Assembly (NCBI RefSeq): GCF_000332295.1
Contig: NZ_KB235930.1
Coordinates: 2,561,395-2,625,394 of the forward strand
Length of the DNA stretch: 64,000 nucleotides
Source of the DNA: Fortiea contorta PCC 7126
GTDB lineage: Bacteria > Cyanobacteriota > Cyanobacteriia > Cyanobacteriales > Nostocaceae
Reading direction: 5' to 3'
The first letter of the stretch is position 1. The number at the start of each line of letters is the position of its first letter. Both the position numbers and the translations under genes were made by a program. This document shows positions 53,836 to 63,164 of the stretch, piece by piece. The notes under the pieces are model-generated. The model worked only from the letters and a program-made list of their open reading frames with translations, searched no databases and was not told the origin of the DNA.

Positions 53836-54648
53836 ATGACTATTAAATTTGGCTTAATTGGCGGCGGGGTAATGGGAGAAGCTCTATTATCCCGCCTTAT
53901 TGCACGGAAAATTTATCAACCATCACAAGTCATAGTCAGCGAACCGCAACCCGCACGCCAAAATTTCTTGCAGCAACAATATAATGTAGCGGTAACGACA
54001 GACAATAACCAAGTTTTCACGGAAGCAAAAGAAGTAGTATTATTGGCAGTTAAGCCCCAGGTATTTAGTGCGATCGCCCAAGATTTAGGGGACACTAACA
54101 TAGAAATAGACCAACCCTTAATCATCTCCATCTTGGCAGGCGTACCCTTAAGCCAGATAGAATCAGCCTTTTTGCAATTTCCTGTCATTAGAGCCATGCC
54201 CAACACCCCGGCTACCGTGGGAGCAGGAATCACAGCAATTTGTTCAGGTGCTTACACCAACAGCAAGCACCAGCAGATAGCCCAGCAAGTTTTTTCCGCA
54301 GTGGGAGAAGTTGTAGAAATCCCAGAAACACTGATGGATGCAGTCACCGGATTATCTGGAAGTGGCCCAGCTTACGTTGCACTCATGGTAGAAGCCCTCG
54401 CCGATGGCGGAGTAGCCGCAGGTTTACCCAGAACCATCGCCAATCAACTAGCCTTGCAAACCGTCCTGGGTACAGCCAAACTTTTGCAAGAAACTAAAAT
54501 CCATCCCGCCGAACTCAAAGATCGTGTTACCAGCCCTGGTGGTACAACAATTGCAGGTATTGCCCAACTAGAAAAAGCAGCATTTCGCTCCGCTCTCATC
54601 GAAGCCGTAAAATCAGCCACCGAGCGATCGCAAGAATTGGGAAAATAA
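53836..54648 (+). CDS. proC: Pyrroline-5-carboxylate reductase
   Basis: This is a 270-residue enzyme for the last step of proline synthesis. Its N-terminal Rossmann fold reads KFGLIGGGVMGEALLSRL. The C-terminal signature DAVTGLSGSGPAYVALMVEALADGGVAAGLPR and the closing DRVTSPGGTTIAGI are intact. ATG at 53836 is preferred; an in-frame TTG at 53821 is within repeat sequence. It follows sepF as in many cyanobacteria. Confidence 0.95.
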   Translation: MTIKFGLIGGGVMGEALLSRLIARKIYQPSQVIVSEPQPARQNFLQQQYNVAVTTDNNQVFTEAKEVVLLAVKPQVFSAIAQDLGDTNIEIDQPLIISILAGVPLSQIESAFLQFPVIRAMPNTPATVGAGITAICSGAYTNSKHQQIAQQVFSAVGEVVEIPETLMDAVTGLSGSGPAYVALMVEALADGGVAAGLPRTIANQLALQTVLGTAKLLQETKIHPAELKDRVTSPGGTTIAGIAQLEKAAFRSALIEAVKSATERSQELGK

Positions 54649-54739
54649 GATTAGGGGTTAGGGGCTGGGGGCTAGATCAGAATTTTTTGAACTTCTCGCT
54701 CCTATCTAACCCCTCGTCCCTCACCCCTCAATATTTCCT

Positions 54740-55297
54740 ATGACTATCGAACGTGTTCCGCAAAAACACTACCCCAAAGCTGAGATTGGGCGACGGGGTA
54801 TGGCATTAGCGCTGGATTTTCTGGGTGTCTGGTTAATCAGTTCTTTCTTGGGCAATAGTAGTTCTGGGATTCAATTTATCCAAATTTTCGTATTTGCGAT
54901 CGCTTGGTTGATTTTACGAGTATTCGTCGTTTACAACAACCAAGGACAGAGTTTAGGGCGTTGGGCTTTTGATATGAAGGTGCTGGAAGTCGAAGCCGGC
55001 GAAATTACTGGCAGAATTCCCATCTTGCAAGCACTCCTAAAACGAGAAGCAATCATTGGTGTGGGTGCGCTTTTAGTCTCTATTGCCTTGGGCAACATCA
55101 GAGCTAATCCCACTGCTATACTGCTAGTACTTCCCTTGGCTGTTGACTGTGGTACAGCTTGGTATGATCCTGTCCAGCATCAAGCCTTGCATGACCGCTA
55201 TTCTGGAACTATCATAGTTTCGTCGCGTCGCGGCTATGCGCTCGATCTAAAAATTCAGCGATTAGTTGAAAATTGGCGGCGCAGTATGAGAAGATAG
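54740..55297 (+). CDS. RDD family membrane protein
   Basis: This 185-residue protein has the RDD pattern: KAEIGRRGMALALDFLGVWLI at the start and QGQSLGRWAFDMKVLEV in the middle, with three membrane segments (about 27-47, 49-68 and 105-145). It ends QALHDRYSGTIIVSSRRG. RDD proteins are multi-pass proteins of unclear transport or Na+/H+ role. It precedes rpmG by 43 bp. Confidence 0.85.
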   Translation: MTIERVPQKHYPKAEIGRRGMALALDFLGVWLISSFLGNSSSGIQFIQIFVFAIAWLILRVFVVYNNQGQSLGRWAFDMKVLEVEAGEITGRIPILQALLKREAIIGVGALLVSIALGNIRANPTAILLVLPLAVDCGTAWYDPVQHQALHDRYSGTIIVSSRRGYALDLKIQRLVENWRRSMRR

Positions 55298-55340
55298 TTA
55301 TTTGTGTTAATTCTCTTCAGGCTTTACGGTTTGTAAGATT

Positions 55341-55535
55341 ATGGCTAAAAGCAAAGGTGTCCGCATAATAGTGACACTAGAATGTACCGAGTGCCGCACC
55401 AATCCGGAGAAACGTTCTCCTGGTGTTTCACGATATACAAGTACCAAGAACAGACGCAACACCACCAATCGGTTGGAACTCAAAAAGTTCTGCACCCACT
55501 GCAACAAACACACAGTCCACAAGGAAATTAAGTAA
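55341..55535 (+). CDS. rpmG: 50S ribosomal protein L33
   Basis: This 64-residue protein reads [18 protein letters not shown] then [32 protein letters not shown]. Both CxxC pairs are present (C17/C20-type and CTHC), so it is the zinc-binding form. It is separated from rpsR by 2 bp. Confidence 0.97.
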   Translation: MAKSKGVRIIVTLECTECRTNPEKRSPGVSRYTSTKNRRNTTNRLELKKFCTHCNKHTVHKEIK

Positions 55536-55537
55536 CG

Positions 55538-55753
55538 ATGAGCTATTACCGTCGGCGTTTGTCCCCGATCAAACCCGGAGAACCAATCGATTATAAAGAT
55601 GTTGATTTGTTGCGTAAGTTTGTCACCGAGCGAGGCAAGATTTTACCCCGCCGTATCACTGGGCTGACATGCCAACAACAAAGAGACTTGACATTAGCAA
55701 TAAAACGTGCTCGAATTGTAGCTTTATTGCCCTTTATCAATGCAGAAGGCTAG
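55538..55753 (+). CDS. rpsR: 30S ribosomal protein S18
   Basis: This 71-residue protein has [63 protein letters not shown] at the end, and the basic RNA-binding face of S18. It starts 2 bp after rpmG, so the two are co-translated. Confidence 0.97.
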   Translation: MSYYRRRLSPIKPGEPIDYKDVDLLRKFVTERGKILPRRITGLTCQQQRDLTLAIKRARIVALLPFINAEG

Positions 55754-55757
55754 AAAA

Positions 55758-55837
55758 ATTTGGGATTTTGGATGAGCGAAAAAAGCAACATTTAAATGGA
55801 AATTTAGCTTGATTTTTTTGAGTCCAAAATCTCAAAT
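55758..55837. repeat. Inverted repeat after rpsR
   Basis: ATTTGGGATTTTGGA and TCCAAAATCTCAAAT form 15-bp arms with one mismatch, 50 bp apart. A third partial copy, TTTTGGATTTAATC, lies near 55877. Confidence 0.6.
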
Positions 55838-55996
55838 CAGAGTATTTTAAAATTTGTGCCAACACAAAAATCAGGGAATTTTGGATTTAATCACTGGTAT
55901 TGAATCCGAAATCATGCCACTTGCTAAAACTTTGGTTTGCAAAGCAACGCAGTGGCTTCAAAATCTAAAATATAAAATTACAAAAGTGCGAGAGCC

Positions 55997-58048
55997 GTGG
56001 AGAAGGGGACGCTAGTTGAATTTAGGGTTCAAGGCGATCGCCGTCTGGGAGTTGTGGATCGTCCAGACGGCAAAACCCGTTGGTTTGTGGTAGATGAACG
56101 CGGTCAATCCCACAGCCTCGCGCCTAGACAAATTACTTATACAGTCAACGGACAAACATACAAGCCATCAGACATTGACCGCTTTCTGGCACAAGTCAAG
56201 CCATATTTAGATCCATCTAGCCTAGAAGTGGCTTGGGAATTACTAGTGACAGAAGATCAAACAGTCACCCCGTCCGAGATGGCTAATCTCCTGTTTTCGG
56301 AATCAGACGCATTTTATTGTTACGCCGCTCACTGCTTGTTATCAGACGATAAACTCTATTTCAAACAAAAAGGCGACGCCTATGAGACACGCACAGAAGC
56401 TCAAGTAGCAGAGCGCAAACACCAGTTAGAAGTAGAAGCACAAAAAGCTAAAGGACAGCAGGAATTTTTAGCACGGGTAGACCAAGCCCTTAAAGGCGAA
56501 GCGGTAGAATGGCAACGCCACGATCGCCAGCGTTTAGAAGGGCTAGAAAAATATGCAGCCTTAATGGCGGATATCGTGCGGATGGGGGTAAGCTTTGACT
56601 CACTGTCCCGGGCTTATCCACCACCAGCCCCAGTATTGGAAACTATGACCATGCTGGGGCGTTCCGCCACTCCCCAAGGAGCTTTTCAACTGTTGGTAGA
56701 CTTGGGCTGGTGGAGTAGCAACGAAAACTTATTCCTGCGGCGCTCGTCAATTCCGGTTCAGTTTCCTAGCAAGGTATTAGAAGTGGCGCAACAGCGTTTA
56801 GATTTACCACCATCCGATGAAGATGGGAACCGCTTAGATTTGACGCACCTGAAGGTGTACACAATTGATGACGAAAGTACAACCGAGATCGACGACGGTC
56901 TGAGTTGGGAATCACTCTCCAATGGACAAGAGTGTTTGTGGGTGCATATCGCCGATCCGACTCGGTTGTTAGCACCAGAAGACGAACTAGACCTAGAAGC
57001 CAGAAAACGCGGTAGTACAGTTTATTTACCTACGGGAATGATTCCCATGTTCCCGGAAGTCCTGGCTACCGGCCCCATGAGTTTAGTTCAGGGGCGGGTT
57101 TGTTGCGCCCTCAGCTTCGGAGTTGTTTTAGACCAAACTGGAGCCGTAGCCGAATTTAATATCCATCCCAGTATTATTAAACCCACCTATCGCCTCACCT
57201 ATGAAGATGTAGACGAAATGTTGGAACTGGGCGTCGAGGGAGAGCCAGAAATTGCAGCGATCGCTATCTGGGCCAAACGGCGCAGAACTTGGCGCTACAC
57301 TCAAGGCGCCATCAGCATCAACATGCCAGAGGCGATGATTAAAGTCAAAGGCGATGATATCAGCATCGATATTTTAGATGATTCCTCTGCTCGACAATTA
57401 GTAGCAGAAATGATGATCCTGGCGGGAGAAGTCGCAGCCCGCTACGGTCAAACTCACAACATACCCCTACCTTTCCGAGGTCAGCCACAGCCAGAATTAC
57501 CCCCCGAACAAGAATTAATCCTGCTTCCAGCCGGATTTGTGCGCGCTTGCGCTATGCGTCGTTGTATGCCTAAGAGTGAAATGAGCATCACTCCTGTGCG
57601 TCATGCGGGTTTGGGTTTGAACACTTACACTCAAGCCACTTCACCCATCCGCCGCTACAGCGACTTACTCACCCATTTTCAGCTCAAAGCCCACCTACGG
57701 GGTGAAGTTCCCCCCTTCTCTGCTGAACAACTCAAAGAAGTGATGATGACAGTCACCAGTACTACCCAAGAGGTGACAATGGTAGAACGACAAACCAATA
57801 GATACTGGGCTTTGGAGTATTTGCGTCGTCATCCAGAGCAAGTTTGGCAAGTTACCGTTTTAATGTGGTTGCGAGAAGACAACAATCTGGCGCTGATTCT
57901 GTTAGAAGATTTGGGCTTACAATTGCCAATGACTTTTAAGAGAGATGTGAATTTAGGTGAACAGTTATTAGTGAAAGTGGGACTTGCTGATCCACAAAAA
58001 GATATGATTCAGTTTCAAGAAATAATTTATCAAGAAGCTGTTAATTGA
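55997..58048 (+). CDS. rnr: RNase II/RNase R family exoribonuclease
   Basis: This is a 683-residue 3'-5' exoribonuclease. The RNB domain (about 280-600) has YTIDDESTTEIDDGLSWE with the catalytic acidic cluster, HIADPTRLL and the late YTQATSPIRRYSDLLTHFQLKAHLRG. N-terminal OB-like and C-terminal S1-like parts are short. Cyanobacteria usually have one enzyme of this family, so RNase II versus R naming is uncertain. The start is a GTG. Confidence 0.92.
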   Translation: MEKGTLVEFRVQGDRRLGVVDRPDGKTRWFVVDERGQSHSLAPRQITYTVNGQTYKPSDIDRFLAQVKPYLDPSSLEVAWELLVTEDQTVTPSEMANLLFSESDAFYCYAAHCLLSDDKLYFKQKGDAYETRTEAQVAERKHQLEVEAQKAKGQQEFLARVDQALKGEAVEWQRHDRQRLEGLEKYAALMADIVRMGVSFDSLSRAYPPPAPVLETMTMLGRSATPQGAFQLLVDLGWWSSNENLFLRRSSIPVQFPSKVLEVAQQRLDLPPSDEDGNRLDLTHLKVYTIDDESTTEIDDGLSWESLSNGQECLWVHIADPTRLLAPEDELDLEARKRGSTVYLPTGMIPMFPEVLATGPMSLVQGRVCCALSFGVVLDQTGAVAEFNIHPSIIKPTYRLTYEDVDEMLELGVEGEPEIAAIAIWAKRRRTWRYTQGAISINMPEAMIKVKGDDISIDILDDSSARQLVAEMMILAGEVAARYGQTHNIPLPFRGQPQPELPPEQELILLPAGFVRACAMRRCMPKSEMSITPVRHAGLGLNTYTQATSPIRRYSDLLTHFQLKAHLRGEVPPFSAEQLKEVMMTVTSTTQEVTMVERQTNRYWALEYLRRHPEQVWQVTVLMWLREDNNLALILLEDLGLQLPMTFKRDVNLGEQLLVKVGLADPQKDMIQFQEIIYQEAVN

Positions 58049-58529
58049 ATATAAAAAAAAGGGAACAGGGAACAGGGAATAGGGAACAGGGAAACGTTTT
58101 TTACCCACTTTGAAAAAAAAGAACGGGGAACAGTGTTCCAACGAATAGTGTTGATGGGGTGAAACTGCAACGCCCACAATTTTGCATGATATGAAAGTGT
58201 TATTTTTATTCCATTGTTGCCTTTTGCCTACCGTAGCCGGAAAATAATCATACCAATGGTTATTTTATGTCTCGATGGTCAATGGTATTGTGATGGGCGA
58301 TGATCAAATCTTAAGTAAGTTATAGGATTTAATTATCAATCTTTCGTGACTTATGTCAGAATTTGCTGTGTGAAAAACGCTCCAATCGTTGATTTTTCGT
58401 TGCGAATTGATTTTTTTTGCAGATATTGGTGTTTTAGAGCCTAGCGAATCTACTTTTGGGGTGTACTCTCAATATACAGTCACTTTTACCAAGAACCGTA
58501 GTTAAAATTTACACCTTGAGGCACATAAC
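58049..58529. other. Intergenic region upstream of the pentapeptide gene
   Basis: It begins with GGGAACA heptamer repeats and then contains AT-rich sequence. No gene is recognised; it should contain the pentapeptide gene promoter. Confidence 0.5.
58059..58096. repeat. Short tandem repeat (GGGAACA)
   Basis: GGGAACAGGGAACAGGGAAT-type units lie directly downstream of the RNase gene. Confidence 0.75.
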
Positions 58530-59147
58530 ATGATAAATTATGCTGATCAACTCACAGAGCAATTTTTTCAGCACCAAGATTTAAGTGGATGTAATTTCAG
58601 GGGAATTGACCTCAAATCGTTTGATTTAAGCGGTGTGAATTTGACGGGAGCGGATTTACGTGGAGCTAATTTATCTGGCTCCATCCTCGTCGGTGCTAAT
58701 CTGAGTGGAGCTAATTTGACAGGCGCTAATTTGAGTGAAGCAAATTTAACTAATGCGGTTCTTAGCCAAGCGAATTTATGTGGAGCTTTTTTATGGCGAT
58801 CGCAGCTCAATTATACTCATCTTTGGGGCGCGTCTTTGTGTACAGCGGATTTAACTGCGGCTGACTTGACTGGAGCCAAATTAGTAGAAGCTTCTCTAAT
58901 TGAAGCTATTTTGGTCAGAGCTAATCTCACGGGAGCCATGCTCTGTGGTGCAACACTAGTAGAAGCAGACTTAACTAATGCTAACTTAACTGGTGCAGAT
59001 ATGACTTGGGCAAACCTAACAGCAGCCAATTTAAACCAAGCACAGTTGAGTCAAACTAACCTGACTTATGCTAAATTGCACAATACAATCATGTCTGACG
59101 GCACAATTAAGTATCCAGAGATATTTTTTTTGGGTGTTAGGGAATAA
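58530..59147 (+). CDS. Pentapeptide-repeat protein
   Basis: This 205-residue protein consists almost entirely of A(N/D)LxX repeats from about residue 20 to 190 (LSGANLTGANLSEANLTNAVL and onwards), which form a right-handed quadrilateral beta-helix. The N-terminus (MINYADQLTEQFFQHQDLSG) and C-terminus are non-repeat caps. No signal peptide or membrane segment is visible. Such proteins are abundant in cyanobacteria with no general role; gyrase protection is one known role elsewhere. Confidence 0.92.
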   Translation: MINYADQLTEQFFQHQDLSGCNFRGIDLKSFDLSGVNLTGADLRGANLSGSILVGANLSGANLTGANLSEANLTNAVLSQANLCGAFLWRSQLNYTHLWGASLCTADLTAADLTGAKLVEASLIEAILVRANLTGAMLCGATLVEADLTNANLTGADMTWANLTAANLNQAQLSQTNLTYAKLHNTIMSDGTIKYPEIFFLGVRE

Positions 59148-59154
59148 TCCCAAA

Positions 59155-59937
59155 CTAAAATTCCCGTTGAGAAAAAATGAGGATAGCGATCGCTAATAGC
59201 ATGGCACTATACAATAAGCCATAGCCAGCATTAGCGATTAAGGTAGTTGGGTCAGACAGCGCTGCTAAACCATAAACGGCGTCATTCCGCATATTTAAAC
59301 GAGATAAATCTGGCAAAATTAGATATAGAGCTTGGGAAAGACGTTCGACAGTGGGGTTGCGACTGAGACGCCCAAATTGCAATAAATCTTGGGTTACATT
59401 CCCCATCAAATATACAGCAAACGTTAAAGTTATCGCCAACAGGGAACTACTAAAGACACCAAAAGCAATTGCTGTTGCGGCAATTAAAGTTAGCTGTAAA
59501 AATAAGAAAATCGCTGCAATAAAAATACTCAATGATGAATAAGTAATTTTACCAAGTTGCAAAAATCCTAGAAAGATTACTGTCATCATCGTGATGAGTA
59601 CAGCTATGACAGCCAATAGCCCTAAATATTTACCAGCAATAAATTCACCCCGACCAACTGGTTTAGCAATTAAGATTAAAATAGTTCGTTTTTCTACTTC
59701 CTTGTTCACCATTCCCGTACCTACGAAAATAGCAACAATTAACCCAATTATACTCATCGCTACTAACCCAAAATCCAGAAATATTTTGTTTTCGGTAGTA
59801 GCTGCAAATTCTGGAAGTAAGCGAATAGCGATAGCGAGAATAATTGCGTAAAAACAGATAATATACAAAACGCGATCGCGGATAATTTCTAAGAATTCAT
59901 TTCTGGCAATGACGAAAATTCTAGCAAAACTCATCAC
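59155..59937 (-). CDS. fraE: FraE: ABC-2 type permease, filament integrity
   Basis: This 260-residue protein has about six membrane segments and the ABC-2 permease start FARIFVIARNEFLEIIRDRVLYIICFYAI. The gene order with the two upstream genes, and the lengths, match fraC-fraD-fraE of Anabaena, required for filament integrity, septal junctions and heterocyst intercellular transfer. It lies 30 bp after fraD. No ATPase is encoded nearby. Confidence 0.85.
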   Translation of the reverse strand: MMSFARIFVIARNEFLEIIRDRVLYIICFYAIILAIAIRLLPEFAATTENKIFLDFGLVAMSIIGLIVAIFVGTGMVNKEVEKRTILILIAKPVGRGEFIAGKYLGLLAVIAVLITMMTVIFLGFLQLGKITYSSLSIFIAAIFLFLQLTLIAATAIAFGVFSSSLLAITLTFAVYLMGNVTQDLLQFGRLSRNPTVERLSQALYLILPDLSRLNMRNDAVYGLAALSDPTTLIANAGYGLLYSAMLLAIAILIFSQREF

Positions 59938-59967
59938 ACTTGATATTTGTTATTTGTTATTTCTTTG

Positions 59968-60999
59968 TCATCTTTGCGCGGGGGGTGTTCCGACAATAGG
60001 CTTGCTGACACGACCGCATTCAATTTCTGCAACGATCACTGATTCTTCTGGTTTTTTAGTGTTTGCAGACCTTGCAATTGGTCCCACCTGACAAGACTTT
60101 TTAAAATAGTAACCGCGAGAGTTGGAACTAGGGCCAATCCAAATACCGACTATATCTAATAAATATTCGTCTTTCTTATTAGGATTAGGGTTGGATATCC
60201 GGGGTTGAATATCCCATAATACCTTTTCTTCATGATTTTGCAACCGCTTTTCGCGTAGAACTTGTTGCTTGAGTCGGTTAAGATTTGTGTTGGCATTTTG
60301 TAGCCATTTTTCTACTTGTGACCAAGGTCGAGCATCTATTTCATTTTCTATTAGTGGCTGGAGTTTGTTTAAGATAAAAATTCCATTGGGAGGGTTGGTA
60401 GGTGGGATTTCTGTTCTGACGACAAAAGTACTGCGCTTAAAACTATCTGACTGTACGCTTGGGTATTCCATTAACCAATTATCCATGACAAAATAGAACT
60501 GAAGCCAGCAGCTGATGAGCATCGAACTTCCTAGTAAGATAATCAATTTTTGGCGGTCTTCCGGTTTGGGGATTTGTGGTTTAGCACCAACACCAGTTCC
60601 CACGAAAAAATTGGGGATAACAGTCACTAACGCGGAAATTGTCGGCCAAAGCACGATAGTTTGAGGTGTAATTCCATTTAGCTCATTACCAAAAGCAAAA
60701 ACACTAACTAAAAATCCGGTGATTAAAGCTCCCACCGGCATAAATGTTCCCGGAACTCTGACAGGATCTTCTGTGGTATACCAAGCAGTACCTGCAATGA
60801 GAAATAACCAACCAAATAGAGCTATTATCTCCTTAATAGGAGTAGTGGCAAAATATGAAATTACCCAAGAATATAAACTTAAATAAATGAATGTTTGCCA
60901 GGAATAGGCTTTAGCTGGAACTACTAATTTTCTCAACCCCAGCAAACTATCTGTAACGAATTTAAATATGACTAATAAGTCTTTAAATAGAGTCGCCAT
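59968..60999 (-). CDS. fraD: FraD: septal junction / filament integrity protein
   Basis: This 343-residue protein has about five N-terminal membrane segments (25-185) and a C-terminal soluble part with a coiled coil (EIDARPWSQVEKWLQNANTN…LREKRLQNHEEKVLW) likely in the periplasm. Length, topology and neighbours fit FraD of Anabaena, which localises to septa with SepJ and FraC and supports cell-to-cell molecular exchange. Confidence 0.85.
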   Translation of the reverse strand: MATLFKDLLVIFKFVTDSLLGLRKLVVPAKAYSWQTFIYLSLYSWVISYFATTPIKEIIALFGWLFLIAGTAWYTTEDPVRVPGTFMPVGALITGFLVSVFAFGNELNGITPQTIVLWPTISALVTVIPNFFVGTGVGAKPQIPKPEDRQKLIILLGSSMLISCWLQFYFVMDNWLMEYPSVQSDSFKRSTFVVRTEIPPTNPPNGIFILNKLQPLIENEIDARPWSQVEKWLQNANTNLNRLKQQVLREKRLQNHEEKVLWDIQPRISNPNPNKKDEYLLDIVGIWIGPSSNSRGYYFKKSCQVGPIARSANTKKPEESVIVAEIECGRVSKPIVGTPPAQR

Positions 61000-61062
61000 G
61001 TTTTGACCTCAAAATTATTCAGTGAGCGTTATGTATCTGGGAAATGGCAAAATTAAGATATC

Positions 61063-61602
61063 CTAACGGACGCGAATTAATAACAAAATAGTAATCGCAG
61101 TATAGCTGAGGGAATTTGCTATTAGGGTAGTTATGACAAGGTTAGTGTTTTGGAATTTTAATTTGGTCACTCGCCTTCCTCTTCTCGCCAACGAGGTAGA
61201 ATTATCTTCTACTTTTTCTGCTGGTTTGTCATTAATTGAGAATAAGAATATTCTCAAAAGGACAAATTTCATCAAAAACGTGGCAAAGAAAATGATGAAG
61301 GCAGTTAAAATTACAAATGTCTGACTGCTGGGGTCTCTAAAATTATTGAAGAATACGTAATTAATTAATTCTGATTTTACTGGTATGGGTAAGGTTGGCT
61401 CTATCATAAAAAACACCAGCCAACCAATCACACTAGAAAAAAGATTAATAGAACTGGCATAAAAGATGCTAGTTTTTTTGTCAAATTTCAGCCGATTGTT
61501 GAAAATATAGGCTTCTATAGGGATGGATACAAGTAAAAATAAAAAGTGGAATAAAACAGCACCGATGGGAAAAATTCTTGGGAGCGTCCAGTTTTCAAGC
61601 AT
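61063..61602 (-). CDS. fraC: FraC: filament integrity membrane protein
   Basis: This 179-residue membrane protein begins at ATG 61602 (MLENWTLPRIFPIGAVLFHFLFLLVSIPIEAYIF) and has about four membrane helices. A 179-residue length fits FraC in Anabaena. An in-frame upstream extension to 61710 has poor protein character. It is the first gene of the fraCDE operon (64 bp before fraD). Confidence 0.85.
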   Translation of the reverse strand: MLENWTLPRIFPIGAVLFHFLFLLVSIPIEAYIFNNRLKFDKKTSIFYASSINLFSSVIGWLVFFMIEPTLPIPVKSELINYVFFNNFRDPSSQTFVILTAFIIFFATFLMKFVLLRIFLFSINDKPAEKVEDNSTSLARRGRRVTKLKFQNTNLVITTLIANSLSYTAITILLLIRVR

Positions 61603-62021
61603 AAAAGGTGTTGAAGAAAAATAAAAGATTAAGGATAAAATTCTTCGCTCACAAGGAGACAAGGAATTTGGTAATTGGTAATTAATAATCGGGTGATTAC
61701 CTATTACCAATATTTCTGAGATAGCAAGTGGCGTGAGAAACCCGCCAGCAACAATGGCTCAACTTTTCGCTTTACAGGTGGAGTAATTTCAGACTTCAGC
61801 TTTTAGTTGACTTTAGAGAGTATAACCGGGATAGTCAGAGTATTGGGGGCAATTATCTCATTGTTCTTACCATTTATCGCCTGAATGTGCCAGTATTCTC
61901 AGATTTGTATTTTTAATACATTTAGTTGACTATGTTACGTACGTAATATCTAAGCGTCTCTACCTCACAGAGCAAGACGTTAGGTAAGATAAAAGACTTC
62001 TACTTGAGAGCTTTTCGAGAG
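61603..62021. other. Intergenic region between fraC and the CobO-like gene
   Basis: Divergent promoters should lie here. A perfect 12-bp palindrome is at 61935-61946. No riboswitch consensus (for example cobalamin) was seen. Confidence 0.5.
61935..61946. promoter_or_regulatory. Perfect palindrome TTACGTACGTAA (possible operator)
   Basis: A 12-bp perfect dyad lies about 75 bp upstream of the CobO-like gene. It could bind a dimeric regulator; no factor can be named. Confidence 0.3.
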
Positions 62022-63158
62022 ATGACAAGGAACGGTATCGGTATTCGCACGGCGCAAGTGCGTCCTGAACGGCTCGCTGGTCAAATTCATGTCTACGATG
62101 GCGCTGGGAAAGGAAAGTCCCAAGCGGCTTTGGGGGTGGTTTTGCGCTCGATTGGCTTGGGGATAAATACACCAAATGATTCTAGCCGTGTCTTATTGCT
62201 GCGGTTTCTCAAGGGGCCGGAGCGGAATTATGATGAAGATGGTGCAATTGCGGCTTTACAGCGGGGTTTCCCCCACCTGATTGACCAGGTTCGGACTGGG
62301 AGAGCCGAGTTTTTTGGGGCTGAGGAAATTACGGCTTTTGACCGTGCGGAAGCAGCGCGGGGTTGGGATGTGGCGAAAGGAGCGATCGCTAGCGGTTTAT
62401 ATTCGGTTGTAGTCTTGGACGAAATTAACCCCGTCTTAGATTTAAATTTGCTTGGTGTGGATGAGGTGGTGCGGGTGTTAAAGTCCAAACCCCAAGATTT
62501 AGAGATTATTGCTACTGGACGTGGCGCTCCTCAGAAGTTGCTGGATATTGCTGACTTACATTCAGAAATGAAACCCCAACACCACCCAACAGCGAAAGCG
62601 TTGTTGATTGACGGCATTGAAATTTATACTGGTGCTGGGAAAGGTAAGTCTACTAGCGCCCTGGGTAAGGCTTTGCAAGCTATAGGTAGAGGGATTAATC
62701 ATCCAGGATCTACCCGCGTGTTAATTATGCAGTGGCTCAAAGGTGGTAGTGGTTACACAGAAGATGCGGCGATCGCAGCTCTGCAGCAGTCATATCCTGA
62801 AGTGGTGGATCATCAACGTTGTGGTCGAGATGCGATCGTTTGGCGAAATTCTCGGCAAGAATTAGATTATGTGGAAGCCGAGCGGGGTTGGGAAATTGCC
62901 AAAACAGCGATCGCCAGTGGATTATATAAAACTATTATCCTTGATGAACTCAACCCTACTGTTGATCTGGAATTACTCCCCGTTGAACCGATTGTTCAAG
63001 CTCTACTCCGTAAACCCCGCGACACGGAGGTGATTATTACAGGTCGCTGTCAGCAGCAACCCGCTTACTTCGACTTAGCCAGCGTCCATTCTGAAGTTTA
63101 TTGTCACAAACATTACGCTAATCAAGGTGTGGAACCCAAGCGTGGGGTAGATTTTTAA
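62022..63158 (+). CDS. Tandem CobO/BtuR-like P-loop protein
   Basis: This is a protein of about 378 residues made of two homologous halves. Each has the corrinoid adenosyltransferase P-loop (IHVYDGAGKGKSQAALG and IEIYTGAGKGKSTSALG), a later VVLDEINPVLDLNLL or IILDELNPTVDLELL Walker B region, and an EIIATGRGAPQKL or EVIITGRCQQQPAY end. A single CobO is about 190 residues, so this is a head-to-tail fusion. Adenosyltransfer to cobalamin is a fair guess but not proven. ATG at 62022 is preferred over a TTG at 62004. Confidence 0.83.
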   Translation: MTRNGIGIRTAQVRPERLAGQIHVYDGAGKGKSQAALGVVLRSIGLGINTPNDSSRVLLLRFLKGPERNYDEDGAIAALQRGFPHLIDQVRTGRAEFFGAEEITAFDRAEAARGWDVAKGAIASGLYSVVVLDEINPVLDLNLLGVDEVVRVLKSKPQDLEIIATGRGAPQKLLDIADLHSEMKPQHHPTAKALLIDGIEIYTGAGKGKSTSALGKALQAIGRGINHPGSTRVLIMQWLKGGSGYTEDAAIAALQQSYPEVVDHQRCGRDAIVWRNSRQELDYVEAERGWEIAKTAIASGLYKTIILDELNPTVDLELLPVEPIVQALLRKPRDTEVIITGRCQQQPAYFDLASVHSEVYCHKHYANQGVEPKRGVDF

Positions 63159-63164
63159 GTTTTT

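Noticed and set aside
58568-59029. Open frames on the strand opposite the pentapeptide gene
   Set aside because: They are mirror artefacts of the regular pentapeptide codon pattern.
61603-61710. N-terminal extension of FraC
   Set aside because: The 36 extra residues have no membrane-protein character, and the ATG at 61602 gives a 179-residue length that fits the family.
61603-62021. Cobalamin riboswitch before the CobO-like gene
   Set aside because: No B12-box-like conserved sequence was found in the leader.
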